DNA of 64,000 bases from positions 239,924-303,923 of the forward strand of contig NZ_AUXY01000122.1 of the NCBI RefSeq assembly GCF_001625695.1, written 5' to 3'. The stretch comes from Pseudoalteromonas luteoviolacea H33-S. Its GTDB lineage: Bacteria > Pseudomonadota > Gammaproteobacteria > Enterobacterales > Alteromonadaceae. Of the stretch, positions 38,096-46,847 are shown piece after piece (position 1 is the first letter of the stretch; each line of letters opens with the position of its first letter). The position numbers and the translations under genes were made by a program. A model generated the notes under the pieces. The model was not told the DNA's origin. It saw only the letters and a list, made by a program, of their open reading frames with translations, and made no database searches.

Positions 38096-40294
38096 TCATT
38101 TATCGCTGTCAGTGGCATTTAAAAACACTAATAACTCATCTTTAGGCATGGGCTTTGCCAATAAAAACCCCTGTACTTCATCACAACCCAACTTTTTAAG
38201 TACATCAGCTTGTTGCTGCGTTTCCACCCCTTCAGCAATTGTTTTTAAACCTAAATGACGGCCTAATGAAATGACCAGATCAGCAATTGCTCCGCTATCT
38301 GAATCAGGAATATCTTTAACAAATGCGCGATCAATTTTTAAACGTGCAAGCGGCAGCTGTTGTAAATAACTTAGCGATGAAAACCCAGTACCAAAATCAT
38401 CTATTGCCACTTCAACACCAAAAGACTTTAATTCTCCTAACGTCTCAATCACCGTTTTAACTTCATCCATGACTACGCTTTCTGTCACTTCTAATTCTAT
38501 TTTTTCAGGGGAGACTTGGTAGTGGGCGATTGTATTTTTTACTTGCTCAGCGTAGTTATTCACTTTGAATTGTGGCACTGACACGTTCACCGCCACGCTA
38601 ATATCTATGTTCTGGGCACTCAGCTGGTGTTGTAACTTACATGCTTGCTCCAACACCCACTGGCCAATATCAACAATGAGTCCAGAGTCCTCGGCTAGAG
38701 GGACAAAAATGCCTGGGGAAATATAATCGCCGTTACCTGATGGCCAACGAAGCAAAGCTTCGCAGCCAATCACTTTATTGGTCTCTAAACTAAACTGTGG
38801 CTGATACCAAACTTCTAGTTTGTTCATTTCAAAGTCTTGTCTAAGTTGGCGGATCAAACCAAGTCGCCAGGCCATTTTTTCTTCTAAGTCTGGCGTGTAC
38901 CAATCTAAAATCTTATTCGCTTGCTTTGCTTGATTCAGCGCTATGTAGGCCAACTTTAGCGTTTCTAAACCTAGGTGATGAAAGTCTGCTTGACGGCAAA
39001 CACCAATATGAAAATGCATGGTTAATACATGCTCACCCACTTGATAAGGCACTGTGATGGTATCTACAAAACCCTGCTCATCAAATAACTGACTTGGTAA
39101 TAATAAGCCAAATACATCGGCGCCAATACGTGATAATAACTGACTTTTTGGAAACTCAAGACTAAGCCGCTCTTTTACCGCGAGCAAAAGCAAGTTACCT
39201 ACTTCCTGACCCAAGCCATTGTTGATATCAGAAAACTGTGCAATATCAAGCAGTACAAAAACTAAATCGTCACTACCTGGTTGATAAAACTGCGCGATTA
39301 GGTCAACAAAATTAGCCCTGTTGGGCAACCGTGTAAGTGCATCTTTATATGCAACATCTCGCAGCTCATTGATCAGCTTTATGTTGTCAACACCCACACC
39401 GACATTGGTTAAAAATATCTCAGCAAATTGCAGCTGAGAAGCCGACGGTGGCTGTTCAATCTCAACGAAAATTGCTGCTTTTCTGCTTTTTCCTTCTAAT
39501 AAAAACGTAATATCGTGGTCTGTATGTTGGTGCACTTCACGGTCAAAGCAGTTTTGCACTTGCATAATCACTCTGCCGTTATCGAGCTGCTCAAGCCCTT
39601 GCCCGATAAATTCTTCGTAGTGATCTGTACCACCAAAAATAATGACGCGAGATCCATTGGTGATACCTGCCACCAGTCCGCTTTCATGGGCGCCGATTAT
39701 CTTAGCTAACTGCTGAACCACCGCCTTGCCAAACGAAACCATATCTGTGTGGCCGAGAATAGCCTGAGAGGCATCTAATATGTTTGCCAAAGCCACGCTT
39801 TGCTGTTCTAGTTCACAAATTTGTTGATAAGAACGAATTGCAGTCATCAATGACGTCACCAACTTACCGCGGGTAAGCTCGGTCTTCATTTTATAATCAT
39901 TAATGTCGTATTCTCTGATTACTTTCTCTTCTGGCGCATATCCAGGTTGACCAGTACGTAATATGATCCGTACTGCGTGGTTGCCTATCTCTTCACGAAC
40001 TTGCTTAACCACGTTCAAGCCTGCATCATCGCTTTCCATGACAACATCAAGTAGTAAGACACATACTTCAGATAAGTTCTTGATCGAGGCAACGGCTTCT
40101 TTTCCTGAATAGGCATGATGAAAGCGTAACGTTTTTCCCCAAAATTCAACCCCAGACAAAGCGAGCTTTGTCACTGAATGTATTTCAGGATCATCGTCCA
40201 CAACCAAAACTTCCCAAAAGCCCTTTTCATCTTCTTGGGTATCATGGGAAACCTCTTGATCTGCAAACAGAAAATCTTCTTGCTCAGACGCCAT
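38096..40294 (-). CDS. Response regulator with DUF3369, degenerate GGDEF and EAL domains
   Basis: A receiver domain (DDDPEIHS, phospho-acceptor in LLLDVVMESDDAG) is followed by DUF3369 (about 150-310), a GGDEF domain in which the motif reads GADVF, and an EAL domain from about residue 490. The diguanylate cyclase half is therefore probably inactive. The EAL half is intact: EALLR, NVSVPQF, EVTES, IDDFGTGFSSLSYL, KIDRAF, AEGVE, so the protein should act as a phosphodiesterase that lowers c-di-GMP on phosphorylation. The start is taken at the ATG preceded by AAGG with 6-base spacing; an in-frame ATG one codon upstream is equally near. No kinase gene is adjacent. Confidence 0.88.
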   Translation of the reverse strand: MASEQEDFLFADQEVSHDTQEDEKGFWEVLVVDDDPEIHSVTKLALSGVEFWGKTLRFHHAYSGKEAVASIKNLSEVCVLLLDVVMESDDAGLNVVKQVREEIGNHAVRIILRTGQPGYAPEEKVIREYDINDYKMKTELTRGKLVTSLMTAIRSYQQICELEQQSVALANILDASQAILGHTDMVSFGKAVVQQLAKIIGAHESGLVAGITNGSRVIIFGGTDHYEEFIGQGLEQLDNGRVIMQVQNCFDREVHQHTDHDITFLLEGKSRKAAIFVEIEQPPSASQLQFAEIFLTNVGVGVDNIKLINELRDVAYKDALTRLPNRANFVDLIAQFYQPGSDDLVFVLLDIAQFSDINNGLGQEVGNLLLLAVKERLSLEFPKSQLLSRIGADVFGLLLPSQLFDEQGFVDTITVPYQVGEHVLTMHFHIGVCRQADFHHLGLETLKLAYIALNQAKQANKILDWYTPDLEEKMAWRLGLIRQLRQDFEMNKLEVWYQPQFSLETNKVIGCEALLRWPSGNGDYISPGIFVPLAEDSGLIVDIGQWVLEQACKLQHQLSAQNIDISVAVNVSVPQFKVNNYAEQVKNTIAHYQVSPEKIELEVTESVVMDEVKTVIETLGELKSFGVEVAIDDFGTGFSSLSYLQQLPLARLKIDRAFVKDIPDSDSGAIADLVISLGRHLGLKTIAEGVETQQQADVLKKLGCDEVQGFLLAKPMPKDELLVFLNATDSDK

Positions 40295-40476
40295 CATCCA
40301 CCTTATGCTTAACCACATCAATTCTGCAAGAGCAGCTTTTTCTATATTTCATCTTATAAAATATGATAGGTTTTTACTATCGTGTTCTACATTCATTAAC
40401 ACCCAAGTAATATTATAGACGATGTTCAAATACTTGCGCTCAGTTAAGACGCAAATAAAACGTCGAGGGAGATCAA

Positions 40477-41016
40477 GTGCAGGTAATTCAAACAATCTTA
40501 AAAGCCATTACTTTTAGTGTGCTGATCAGCCTCATCATCGTCAACATACTGCCCACTACATACCGAATTACAGTCACTGAGCCAATTGCTCAAAATCATC
40601 CGCATGCAATAAAATTCATGCTATCAACAAGAAACTGGGTACAGGCAATAAGTGTATTAAAGTCGAGTAAAATACAATTACTGTCGATGCAAAATGAAGA
40701 AAAAGTAGGTGGGTTTGTTGCTTTTAATCACTCTGGCGGCAGAGTTGACGCAACTTTGGTAGAAAAGAAAGAGCTGGAACTGCAATATCACTTAAGGTTT
40801 CATGAAGAACACCAAGCGAAGATGCGTATATATTTGCAACCTAACACGCAGTTCATCTCGATAGTGATCCACGGAGAAGTACTTTCTCCCATTATTGGTG
40901 GTTTGAATGCGTTACTCACTAAGTATTATTTAGAAAAAATCATACAAACTGCCATCAATGAAATGAACTCCCAACTTCAATTACAAACAATGGGTCGAGA
41001 TAATAATGACGATTAA
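40477..41016 (+). CDS. Uncharacterised membrane-anchored protein, 179 aa
   Basis: Residues 5-28 form one hydrophobic helix, so the protein is probably anchored with the remaining 150 residues outside the cytoplasm. The soluble part is beta-rich (GGFVAFNHSGGRVDATLVEKKELELQYHLRF) with a final amphipathic helix (LNALLTKYYLEKIIQTAINEMNSQL). The pattern is reminiscent of the polyketide-cyclase/START-like lipid-binding fold, but this is a guess. The end overlaps the start of the TIGR03899 gene by 11 bases, so the two are translated from one message. Confidence 0.65.
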   Translation: MQVIQTILKAITFSVLISLIIVNILPTTYRITVTEPIAQNHPHAIKFMLSTRNWVQAISVLKSSKIQLLSMQNEEKVGGFVAFNHSGGRVDATLVEKKELELQYHLRFHEEHQAKMRIYLQPNTQFISIVIHGEVLSPIIGGLNALLTKYYLEKIIQTAINEMNSQLQLQTMGRDNNDD

Positions 41017-41875
41017 AAGTGCCCAAGCCCGCTCTAGTTTAGCCTTGCTCATAGAAGAAAAGCTTGGCTATGCCATGATAAAGCACGCAAAACCAGCTGT
41101 AACAAATGGACGTTTTGCTTCTGGCCCAACTCAGCAAAATAGCTTTTTTGTCAAAAGTGAGCACGGCACACTCAAAAGAGCCTTAAAAAGGCAGCAACTT
41201 CAAAAAATACAGCGTCAACAAAATATTGAAGCCGTAATGGGTATGTCTTTATCTCTTTGTCCTGATGTGACAAGCCGCGGAAGACCGGATCCAGATTGGC
41301 TAGAACATTTTATTTCGTTAGCTGAAGATATTGCCAATCAAACGATGCAAAAACTATGGGCAAAAATACTTGTTGGAGAATCCATTGCGCCGGGAACATT
41401 TTCAATTAAAAGCCTGCAAACGCTCAAGTTAATGACACAGCGAGAGGCAGAAGCCCTGCAAAAGTGTGCCTCACTATGTGGGTATTTAGAAAAAGAAGAC
41501 AGCTACCTAATTATTCTTGGGTACTATAAAAAACCTTCGTTACTAGATTTATTAAGAAAAGGCAGTACCGAAACAATTAATTTAGCACAAGCAGGTTTAA
41601 GCTTCCCGCATATCCTTACATTGATGGATATCAACCTGATGTATCGCCAAGAAATCGAGTCATCCAGCTTGCAAAAAGGTCAGTCACTCACTCTCGTTTA
41701 TCAAAACCAAAAAGTGAACTTTGAAGCTAAAAGCAATGAATTGGTCTTGAGTTACTATAAACTCACACAAACGGGGGATGAGCTTAAAAAACTTATCAAT
41801 ACACCTGTCAATAAAACATACCGTCAACTACTCAACAAAACTTTAGAGGACGAGTTTACGCTCACCTTTGAGTAG
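41006..41875 (+). CDS. TIGR03899 family protein, 289 aa
   Basis: The most conserved part (residues 90-150: RPDPDWLEHFISLAEDIANQ, LWAKILVGESIAPGTFSIKSLQTLKLMTQREAEAL) is the hallmark of the TIGR03899/DUF2806-type proteins found in marine gammaproteobacteria. A basic, Gln-rich stretch precedes it. Function is unknown; related DUF2806 proteins occur in mobile and defence-like contexts, but nothing of that sort is next to this gene. Overlap with the preceding membrane-anchored protein gene suggests joint function. Confidence 0.75.
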   Translation: MTIKSAQARSSLALLIEEKLGYAMIKHAKPAVTNGRFASGPTQQNSFFVKSEHGTLKRALKRQQLQKIQRQQNIEAVMGMSLSLCPDVTSRGRPDPDWLEHFISLAEDIANQTMQKLWAKILVGESIAPGTFSIKSLQTLKLMTQREAEALQKCASLCGYLEKEDSYLIILGYYKKPSLLDLLRKGSTETINLAQAGLSFPHILTLMDINLMYRQEIESSSLQKGQSLTLVYQNQKVNFEAKSNELVLSYYKLTQTGDELKKLINTPVNKTYRQLLNKTLEDEFTLTFE

Positions 41876-41887
41876 CACATAAAACAA

Positions 41888-41923
41888 AATAGCCCCGCAG
41901 CACACTATCGCTTCAGGGCTATT
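41888..41923 (-). terminator. Hairpin between convergent genes
   Basis: AATAGCCC and GGGCTATT form an 8-base-pair stem around a 20-base region that can pair further (GAAGCG and TGCTGC elements). On the reverse strand it is followed by TTGTTTT, so it most likely ends the TIGR04219 transcript. Confidence 0.5.
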
Positions 41924-41951
41924 CAAAAAAACAGTCAAACTGCCAAGTGGA

Positions 41952-42713
41952 TTAGAAATGCACTTGTAAACCCGCAAATGGACCTGACGCATCGATATCA
42001 GAGTCGAAGTCATCGATATCATCTAGCTCTAGTACTAGAGAGCGATATCCAGCTCTGACTGCAACATCTACAGCTAAGTTATCGATAAATTCCCAAGCAA
42101 CACCAATTTGATAATCTTGGATTTTGCTGTCATCAATCGCCAGCAAGCTGCCTTCGGCAAACACACTCAGTCCAGTTAATGGTAACCCTACTTCTGCTCG
42201 TAAATAACCCAATGGTACAAAGCCAGAGAAATCAACAGTTTCAGTTACTTGAGAGCCGTTAACATCACCGGTAACAACTACATCTGCATCAAACTGCTTG
42301 GCATTGATACCAAAATCAAATGAAACAAGATCGTTATCAAACAACTCGTAGTAAAAAATATAATCAATGTGATTTAAATCGGCGACAGTATTAGCTTGTG
42401 TACCCACTGTGAAGTTACTATCACCAAACTCAAACGTATCCGTTAATGTTGTACTACCCACCAGCTCAAGCTCAGTGTATTTCAGTTTTACATTAGGTAC
42501 TAGTGGAACAGGGTGTTCAAGGGCAGCGTAAAAGCTTGAAAATGTCTCATCTTCAAAATCAAATGATTGAAGGTTACCTTTTTCTGCAAAGCTACCTTCA
42601 GGATCATTTTGCCACCCTTCGGCTCCTAAGTATAAACCTAATAAAGTATCAGCATGTGCTGCAGGTGTAAGGCAAGCCAGAGACAACGCTGCCGCTAAAC
42701 AATACTTTTTCAT
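41952..42713 (-). CDS. TIGR04219 family outer-membrane beta-barrel protein, 253 aa
   Basis: A clear signal peptide (MKKYCLAAALSLACLTPAAHA) is followed by DTLLGLYLGAEGW and alternating short beta strands, ending in a terminal Phe (AGLQVHF) as expected for outer-membrane barrels recognised by the Bam machinery. The opening is characteristic of TIGR04219. The protein is strongly acidic in its loops. Its role is unknown. It lies 4 bases downstream of the DUF2333 gene and is probably in the same operon. Confidence 0.78.
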   Translation of the reverse strand: MKKYCLAAALSLACLTPAAHADTLLGLYLGAEGWQNDPEGSFAEKGNLQSFDFEDETFSSFYAALEHPVPLVPNVKLKYTELELVGSTTLTDTFEFGDSNFTVGTQANTVADLNHIDYIFYYELFDNDLVSFDFGINAKQFDADVVVTGDVNGSQVTETVDFSGFVPLGYLRAEVGLPLTGLSVFAEGSLLAIDDSKIQDYQIGVAWEFIDNLAVDVAVRAGYRSLVLELDDIDDFDSDIDASGPFAGLQVHF

Positions 42714-42717
42714 TTTT

Positions 42718-43704
42718 TTATCCTTGCGCTAAAAGTTCACTGAGTTCTATTAGAGCTGCATTTGCTCTAGATATATAATTCGCCATCACTAATGAGTGAT
42801 TAGCTACAAAACCAAAGCCACTACCATTCAAAATCACCGGGCTCCATACAGTTTCCTGTGTGGCTTCTAATTCCCGAATAATTTGCTGCAAGCTCACTTT
42901 GGCATTTTTCTTTTCCAACACATCGGAAAAATCATGCTCTACAGCCTTCAAAAAGTGCAGTAATGCCCATGTTGCACCGCGAGACTCATAGAAAACATCA
43001 TCAATTTTCCACCACGATGTCTTTACAACTGACTGCTGCTTACCCGCAGTCGCCTGAGCAGCACTCGCGTCTCCTGCTAAGTCAGTATTTATTCGTTCTT
43101 GTCCAACACTGGCACTGAGTCTTTGACTCAGGCTACCCATGCGCTTTTCAGCCTCTTTTAACCAGCCTCTCAAATTATCTGCACGTGCATAAAACTGGCT
43201 ATCAACTTGCGTTTGATTCGCAATTTGCCCTTGGTACTCTTGTAAAAAACGAATACCTGCTTGGTACTCGCTTTCAGCACTGGGCAAGATCCATGCTGTA
43301 GAGCTTATATTAAATTTAGGTTGTGCTTTTTTTAAGCTTGGATGCTCGGTAGATTGTGACTGTGAGCGACTAAAGTCTTTGCGCATAGATAAAGCTAAGT
43401 CCCTCGACATTTCCAGTACACCAAACTCCCAAGCAGGCATGTTATCCATTAAAACGCTAGGAGGCAGTACATCGTTAGACAAGTAACCACCCGGCTTGTC
43501 TAACAAAGTTTGCATCACTTCAATTAACGTATTTGTTGTAACATACCCTGTCACCAACGTTGTTTGTTGCTCACCAGCGCGCAGCTTTGCTCGCTCGACT
43601 ACATCAAACTGTTCAGGCTCAAAGCTCCAATACACGGCCAGTATATAACCCAAAGCGACAATACCAGCCAGTGCGGCAAATACTTTGCCCTTATATTCTT
43701 TCAT
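42718..43704 (-). CDS. DUF2333 family protein, 328 aa
   Basis: A single N-terminal membrane helix (about residues 8-26, VFAALAGIVALGYILAVYW) anchors a mostly helical domain. The WWKIDDVFYESRGATWALLHFLKAVEHDF segment and the C-terminal NHSLVMANYISRANAALIELSELL are typical of the family found in Pseudomonas and Shewanella relatives. The function is not known; it probably sits on the periplasmic side of the inner membrane. It is between the copper chaperone gene (8 bases upstream) and the TIGR04219 barrel gene, so the three form an envelope-directed operon. Confidence 0.75.
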   Translation of the reverse strand: MKEYKGKVFAALAGIVALGYILAVYWSFEPEQFDVVERAKLRAGEQQTTLVTGYVTTNTLIEVMQTLLDKPGGYLSNDVLPPSVLMDNMPAWEFGVLEMSRDLALSMRKDFSRSQSQSTEHPSLKKAQPKFNISSTAWILPSAESEYQAGIRFLQEYQGQIANQTQVDSQFYARADNLRGWLKEAEKRMGSLSQRLSASVGQERINTDLAGDASAAQATAGKQQSVVKTSWWKIDDVFYESRGATWALLHFLKAVEHDFSDVLEKKNAKVSLQQIIRELEATQETVWSPVILNGSGFGFVANHSLVMANYISRANAALIELSELLAQG

Positions 43705-43712
43705 CCTAGCTC

Positions 43713-44228
43713 CTAATGATGATGATGGTGTGACTCATTGGAAAATTCATCTTTTAAAGAAACAACTTTAATAGTGCTTTCAACTTTTTCACCACCAGAA
43801 AAATATAGTGTGAGTTTACGGGTTTCGCCTACTTTTAGCTTAACTTTTGGATCAAAACCCATTAGGTGATAACCACCTGGTTTAAATTCAACATGTCCTT
43901 TAGCTGGCACAGTCAGCGCTTTTACAGGCTGCATTTTCATCATGCCGTTGCTGTGAATATGCTCATGAATTTCAACACGACCCAGCCCTTCTATTTCAGC
44001 GCTTACAATCGTAATAGGCTTAGCAGTACTGTTGTGAAGGGTCATATAACCAGCTGTAGATTTCGCAGCAGGTAAAAACGCACGAATCTTCGCTTTATTT
44101 ACCTGAAGACTGGCTGAATCTTGCGCGGTGTGATGTTGATGATGGTCATGCCCATCATGTTGATGATTATGAGCGACACCAAAAAAAGATAACGACAACA
44201 GAGAGACAAATGCAAACGCTTTACGCAT
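43713..44228 (-). CDS. PCu(A)C copper chaperone with His-rich tails, 171 aa
   Basis: A signal peptide (MRKAFAFVSLLSLSFFGVA) is followed by a His-rich stretch (HNHQHDGHDHHQHH). The cupredoxin-like PCu(A)C domain carries the copper ligands HEHIHSNGMMKMQPV and GGYHLMGF, the H-x-M pattern of this family. The protein ends in a natural pentahistidine (SNESHHHHH). PCu(A)C proteins deliver Cu(I) to cytochrome oxidase in the periplasm; the extra His clusters should add Cu or Zn buffering. It is first in an operon with the DUF2333 gene. Confidence 0.88.
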   Translation of the reverse strand: MRKAFAFVSLLSLSFFGVAHNHQHDGHDHHQHHTAQDSASLQVNKAKIRAFLPAAKSTAGYMTLHNSTAKPITIVSAEIEGLGRVEIHEHIHSNGMMKMQPVKALTVPAKGHVEFKPGGYHLMGFDPKVKLKVGETRKLTLYFSGGEKVESTIKVVSLKDEFSNESHHHHH

Positions 44229-44333
44229 GGCTGGATTCCTTTAATTCTGAATTAAACAGTATTAGATACGATGATTATACCGCTCTTGAGCACTGAATTC
44301 ACAGTAAATTATAACCATCAGCTTTAAGTCGCA

Positions 44334-44660
44334 TCACTGCTGAGGTGCTTTTTCTAACACCAACCAAGTCAGTGCGAGTATCATCAGTAAAGGAATTGCG
44401 ATCATGACGGAGTTAAATAAAAATACCAATACTAGCCCAATGAGCATGATTAACCCGACCCCCAGTAATCCGACACTGAGTAATGCCACAATCGCAATTC
44501 CACAAACTATCACCAACAAAAAGCCAAACAACTCCAAGCCGACCCAACCTAACTCATGAAATAAGCCTGATAAGCTCAGCGCAGTGTAAGGAACAGATAA
44601 CCATGAAAAAACCAGTGCAATGAATAACGCACACAACAATAAAGTCACTGTTTTCATCAC
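44334..44660 (-). CDS. Small integral membrane protein of the psp-like operon, 108 aa
   Basis: A very hydrophobic protein with three or four helices (about residues 5-25, 30-55, 58-80 and 83-102) and no recognised domain. Only 5 bases separate it from the pspC-like gene upstream. It fills the place of an accessory membrane partner such as PspB or PspD, but it does not resemble either. Confidence 0.6.
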   Translation of the reverse strand: MMKTVTLLLCALFIALVFSWLSVPYTALSLSGLFHELGWVGLELFGFLLVIVCGIAIVALLSVGLLGVGLIMLIGLVLVFLFNSVMIAIPLLMILALTWLVLEKAPQQ

Positions 44661-44665
44661 GCCCC

Positions 44666-44866
44666 CTACTTTTTATCCGGCAAACACAGCCACCCGATGA
44701 AGTAGCCAATAATGCAAGGCCAAGTAAATTTAAATGCCATTAATACCAACAATAAGCGAACTAACCAAACAGGTAAGTCGATGCGTTTTGCAACTTCACT
44801 GCAAACACCCGCAATTTTCTTTCTACCTCGAGGGCTCAAAGTACTCTCATATTTTCGTGAATACAT
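44666..44866 (-). CDS. PspC domain protein, 66 aa
   Basis: The whole protein is one PspC domain: RGRKKIAGVCSEVAKRIDLPVWLVRLLLVLMAF followed by a second hydrophobic helix and a Lys tail. PspC proteins are inner-membrane sensors of envelope stress that work with PspA. It lies between a PspA-like gene (9 bases upstream) and a small membrane protein gene (5 bases downstream), a three-gene mini operon. Confidence 0.85.
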   Translation of the reverse strand: MYSRKYESTLSPRGRKKIAGVCSEVAKRIDLPVWLVRLLLVLMAFKFTWPCIIGYFIGWLCLPDKK

Positions 44867-44875
44867 AGCTTTCTC

Positions 44876-45553
44876 CTATTGAGACAACGGCTTACTTGAC
44901 GATACTGCAGCAACTTTCTGCTTTAAAGACTGCATCATGGACGTGACGTTTTCATGTTGAATCAATCGATTCAACTCATCTATCGTTTTATGTGCTTGAC
45001 TCGTAAATGAATGACCATGTGAAGATTCTGTTGATGTGATCTTTCTTTCCCATTCTGAGATATGTGACGCTAAATCTTGCATGGCGGGTCCATGCAAAGC
45101 TTTTTTTAGTTTAAGGCGTGCACTTAAACACTCTTCTTTAATGCTGTGACTGTGGCTTTCATATTGAGTATCGCTTTGCTGGACTGACTGCAAAGCAATA
45201 TACTCCTGCTCCATTTTATTTAACGCTTGAGACAAGTTTTCAAGATGCGTTCTTAATGAAGATAATTTATTTTGGCAGTTATACTTTTCATTTAAAGCCG
45301 CCTTCGCCAAATCCTCTCTCCCCTTTTCTAAAGCGTACTGTGCTTTTTCATACCAGTTTGCAATAGCACTTTCATAGTTAACAACTTGTTTGCGGGCTGA
45401 CGAAGCTTCCGTTTTTAATTGGATAATGAGCGCCTGGATACGCGCAGATGCGTTATTGATATTCGGCGAACAGCGCTCACTAGAGCAAGCATCACCGAGT
45501 AACGTGTTAAATTCCGATTTAATTAGATCTTCGATGCGGTTGATTAAAGCCAT
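44876..45553 (-). CDS. PspA/IM30-like coiled-coil protein, 225 aa
   Basis: The first residues (MALINRIEDLIKSEFNTLL) form the membrane-binding amphipathic helix, and the rest is a long, charged coiled coil with the region LAKAALNEKYNCQNKLSSLRTHLENL typical of the PspA/Vipp1 (ESCRT-III-like) fold. Such proteins coat and stabilise the inner membrane under stress. The central part looks divergent from E. coli PspA, so I leave it without a gene symbol. Followed by pspC-like and small membrane protein genes; no pspF regulator is visible nearby. Confidence 0.78.
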   Translation of the reverse strand: MALINRIEDLIKSEFNTLLGDACSSERCSPNINNASARIQALIIQLKTEASSARKQVVNYESAIANWYEKAQYALEKGREDLAKAALNEKYNCQNKLSSLRTHLENLSQALNKMEQEYIALQSVQQSDTQYESHSHSIKEECLSARLKLKKALHGPAMQDLASHISEWERKITSTESSHGHSFTSQAHKTIDELNRLIQHENVTSMMQSLKQKVAAVSSSKPLSQ

Positions 45554-45687
45554 AACATGTTCCTTGATAACATATGATGACTCTAATGTTCCAAACTCTG
45601 TGCCAAATATTAAAGCTTAGTAAAAACAGAAACTTAATGAAAAATGTAGCACTTACAACTAAAGCAGATGATTAAAATGTGGTAAAT

Positions 45688-45715
45688 ATGACCAAAAAAT
45701 TGTTTTTTTGGTCAT
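45688..45715 (-). terminator. Hairpin after dusA
   Basis: ATGACCAAAAAA and TTTTTTGGTCAT form a 12-base-pair stem with a 4-base loop, 9 bases past the dusA stop. The long A/T part is in the stem itself, so the intrinsic-terminator reading is moderate. Confidence 0.55.
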
Positions 45716-45724
45716 GAACAGTTA

Positions 45725-46738
45725 TTAAACCTCAGGCACAAACGTAAGTGCTTTTTCCATGACGCTAATATCTGCGTCTTTCTTGTGACCATTTTCGGAC
45801 AAATGACGTCTATAGCCTCGTGCACCAGGTTGGTTTTGGAATATCCCCAACATATGACGTGCAATGTGCCAGAAGTTTGCGCCACGCGTCATCTCTTGCT
45901 CAAAATAATCATACATACTGCGCACAACTTCATGACGAGTCTGCGTAAATGGTGCATCTCCATATAGATGTTCATCAACTTGTGAAAGTAAGAAAGGATT
46001 GCTATAGGCTTCTCGACCGACCATGACCCCATCCAAATGTTCCAAATGATGCTGGCACTCCTCTAGCGTCTTAACTCCACCATTAATACTAATATGTAGG
46101 TTCGCATAGTCTTGCTTTAACTTGTAAACCCTAGGGTAATCAAGCGGTGGAATTTCTCGATTCTCTTTTGGGCTTAAACCCTGCAACCAAGCCTTTCTCG
46201 CATGAATGATAAAATCATCGCATCCAACTTGATGAGATGCCTCAATCAAGGCTGTTAAAAACTCATAAGAATCTTGCTCGTCGATACCAATGCGTGTTTT
46301 CACTGTGACTGGGATAGATACTTCAGCTTTCATAGCCGCAACACATTCAGCTACAAGGTTTGGCTCAGCCATCAAGCAAGCACCGAATCGGCCGTTTTGA
46401 ACTCTATCCGAAGGACAGCCAACATTTAAATTCACTTCATTATAGCCATATTCTTGAGCGCGTTTAGCACAATCAGCCAAAGCTTTTGGATCGGAGCCAC
46501 CTAGTTGCAGTGCAACTGGCATTTCATGGTCACCGAATGCTAAATAGTCGCCTTTACCATAGATAATTGCGCCTGTGGTGATCATTTCAGTATATAGCAC
46601 AGCATGTTTACTCAGCTTACGATGAAATGTTCGGCAGTGACGATCAGTCCAATCTAACATGGGTGCAACGGAGAAGCGGCGAAACGCCGAATCGCTTGTA
46701 TTTATTTGGCTAATACCTGATTTATCTGTGTTTTTCAT
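45725..46738 (-). CDS. dusA: tRNA-dihydrouridine synthase A, 337 aa
   Basis: An FMN enzyme that reduces uridine at positions 20 and 20a in tRNA. The signature FSVAPMLDWTDRHCRTFHR is at residues 22-40, the active-site Cys is in NVGCPSDRVQNGRFG, and the KTRIGID and INGGVKTLEECQ segments match family. The 5' end of dusA is a known integration target for tyrosine-recombinase islands, and a broken integrase with CCCC repeats is found directly upstream here. The first roughly 20 codons, before FSVAP, may therefore be supplied by the element. Confidence 0.95.
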   Translation of the reverse strand: MKNTDKSGISQINTSDSAFRRFSVAPMLDWTDRHCRTFHRKLSKHAVLYTEMITTGAIIYGKGDYLAFGDHEMPVALQLGGSDPKALADCAKRAQEYGYNEVNLNVGCPSDRVQNGRFGACLMAEPNLVAECVAAMKAEVSIPVTVKTRIGIDEQDSYEFLTALIEASHQVGCDDFIIHARKAWLQGLSPKENREIPPLDYPRVYKLKQDYANLHISINGGVKTLEECQHHLEHLDGVMVGREAYSNPFLLSQVDEHLYGDAPFTQTRHEVVRSMYDYFEQEMTRGANFWHIARHMLGIFQNQPGARGYRRHLSENGHKKDADISVMEKALTFVPEV

Positions 46739-46750
46739 ACTTCTTTACTT

Positions 46751-46810
46751 ACCCCGAATCGCCTTGAATTACCCCAAATTTCGATATACAGTTCCCCAAT
46801 AGTCCCCCAT
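46751..46810. repeat. CCCC-centred repeats, candidate recombinase arm sites
   Basis: Four similar motifs, ACCCCGAAT (46751), ACCCCAAAT (46771), CCCCAATA (46794) and CCCCATA (46805), are spaced about 20, 22 and 11 bases apart, near whole helical turns. They sit between dusA and the broken integrase, the place where arm-type binding sites of the recombinase are expected. Confidence 0.55.
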
Positions 46811-46847
46811 ATCTGGGTTGGACAAATCAATAACTTAGGGAATAAAC

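Noticed and set aside
46650..46830. Direct repeat of the dusA 5' end marking the other island boundary
   Set aside because: I compared the dusA start with the sequence up to 48.3 kb and found only weak inverted similarity, not a clear attachment-site repeat.
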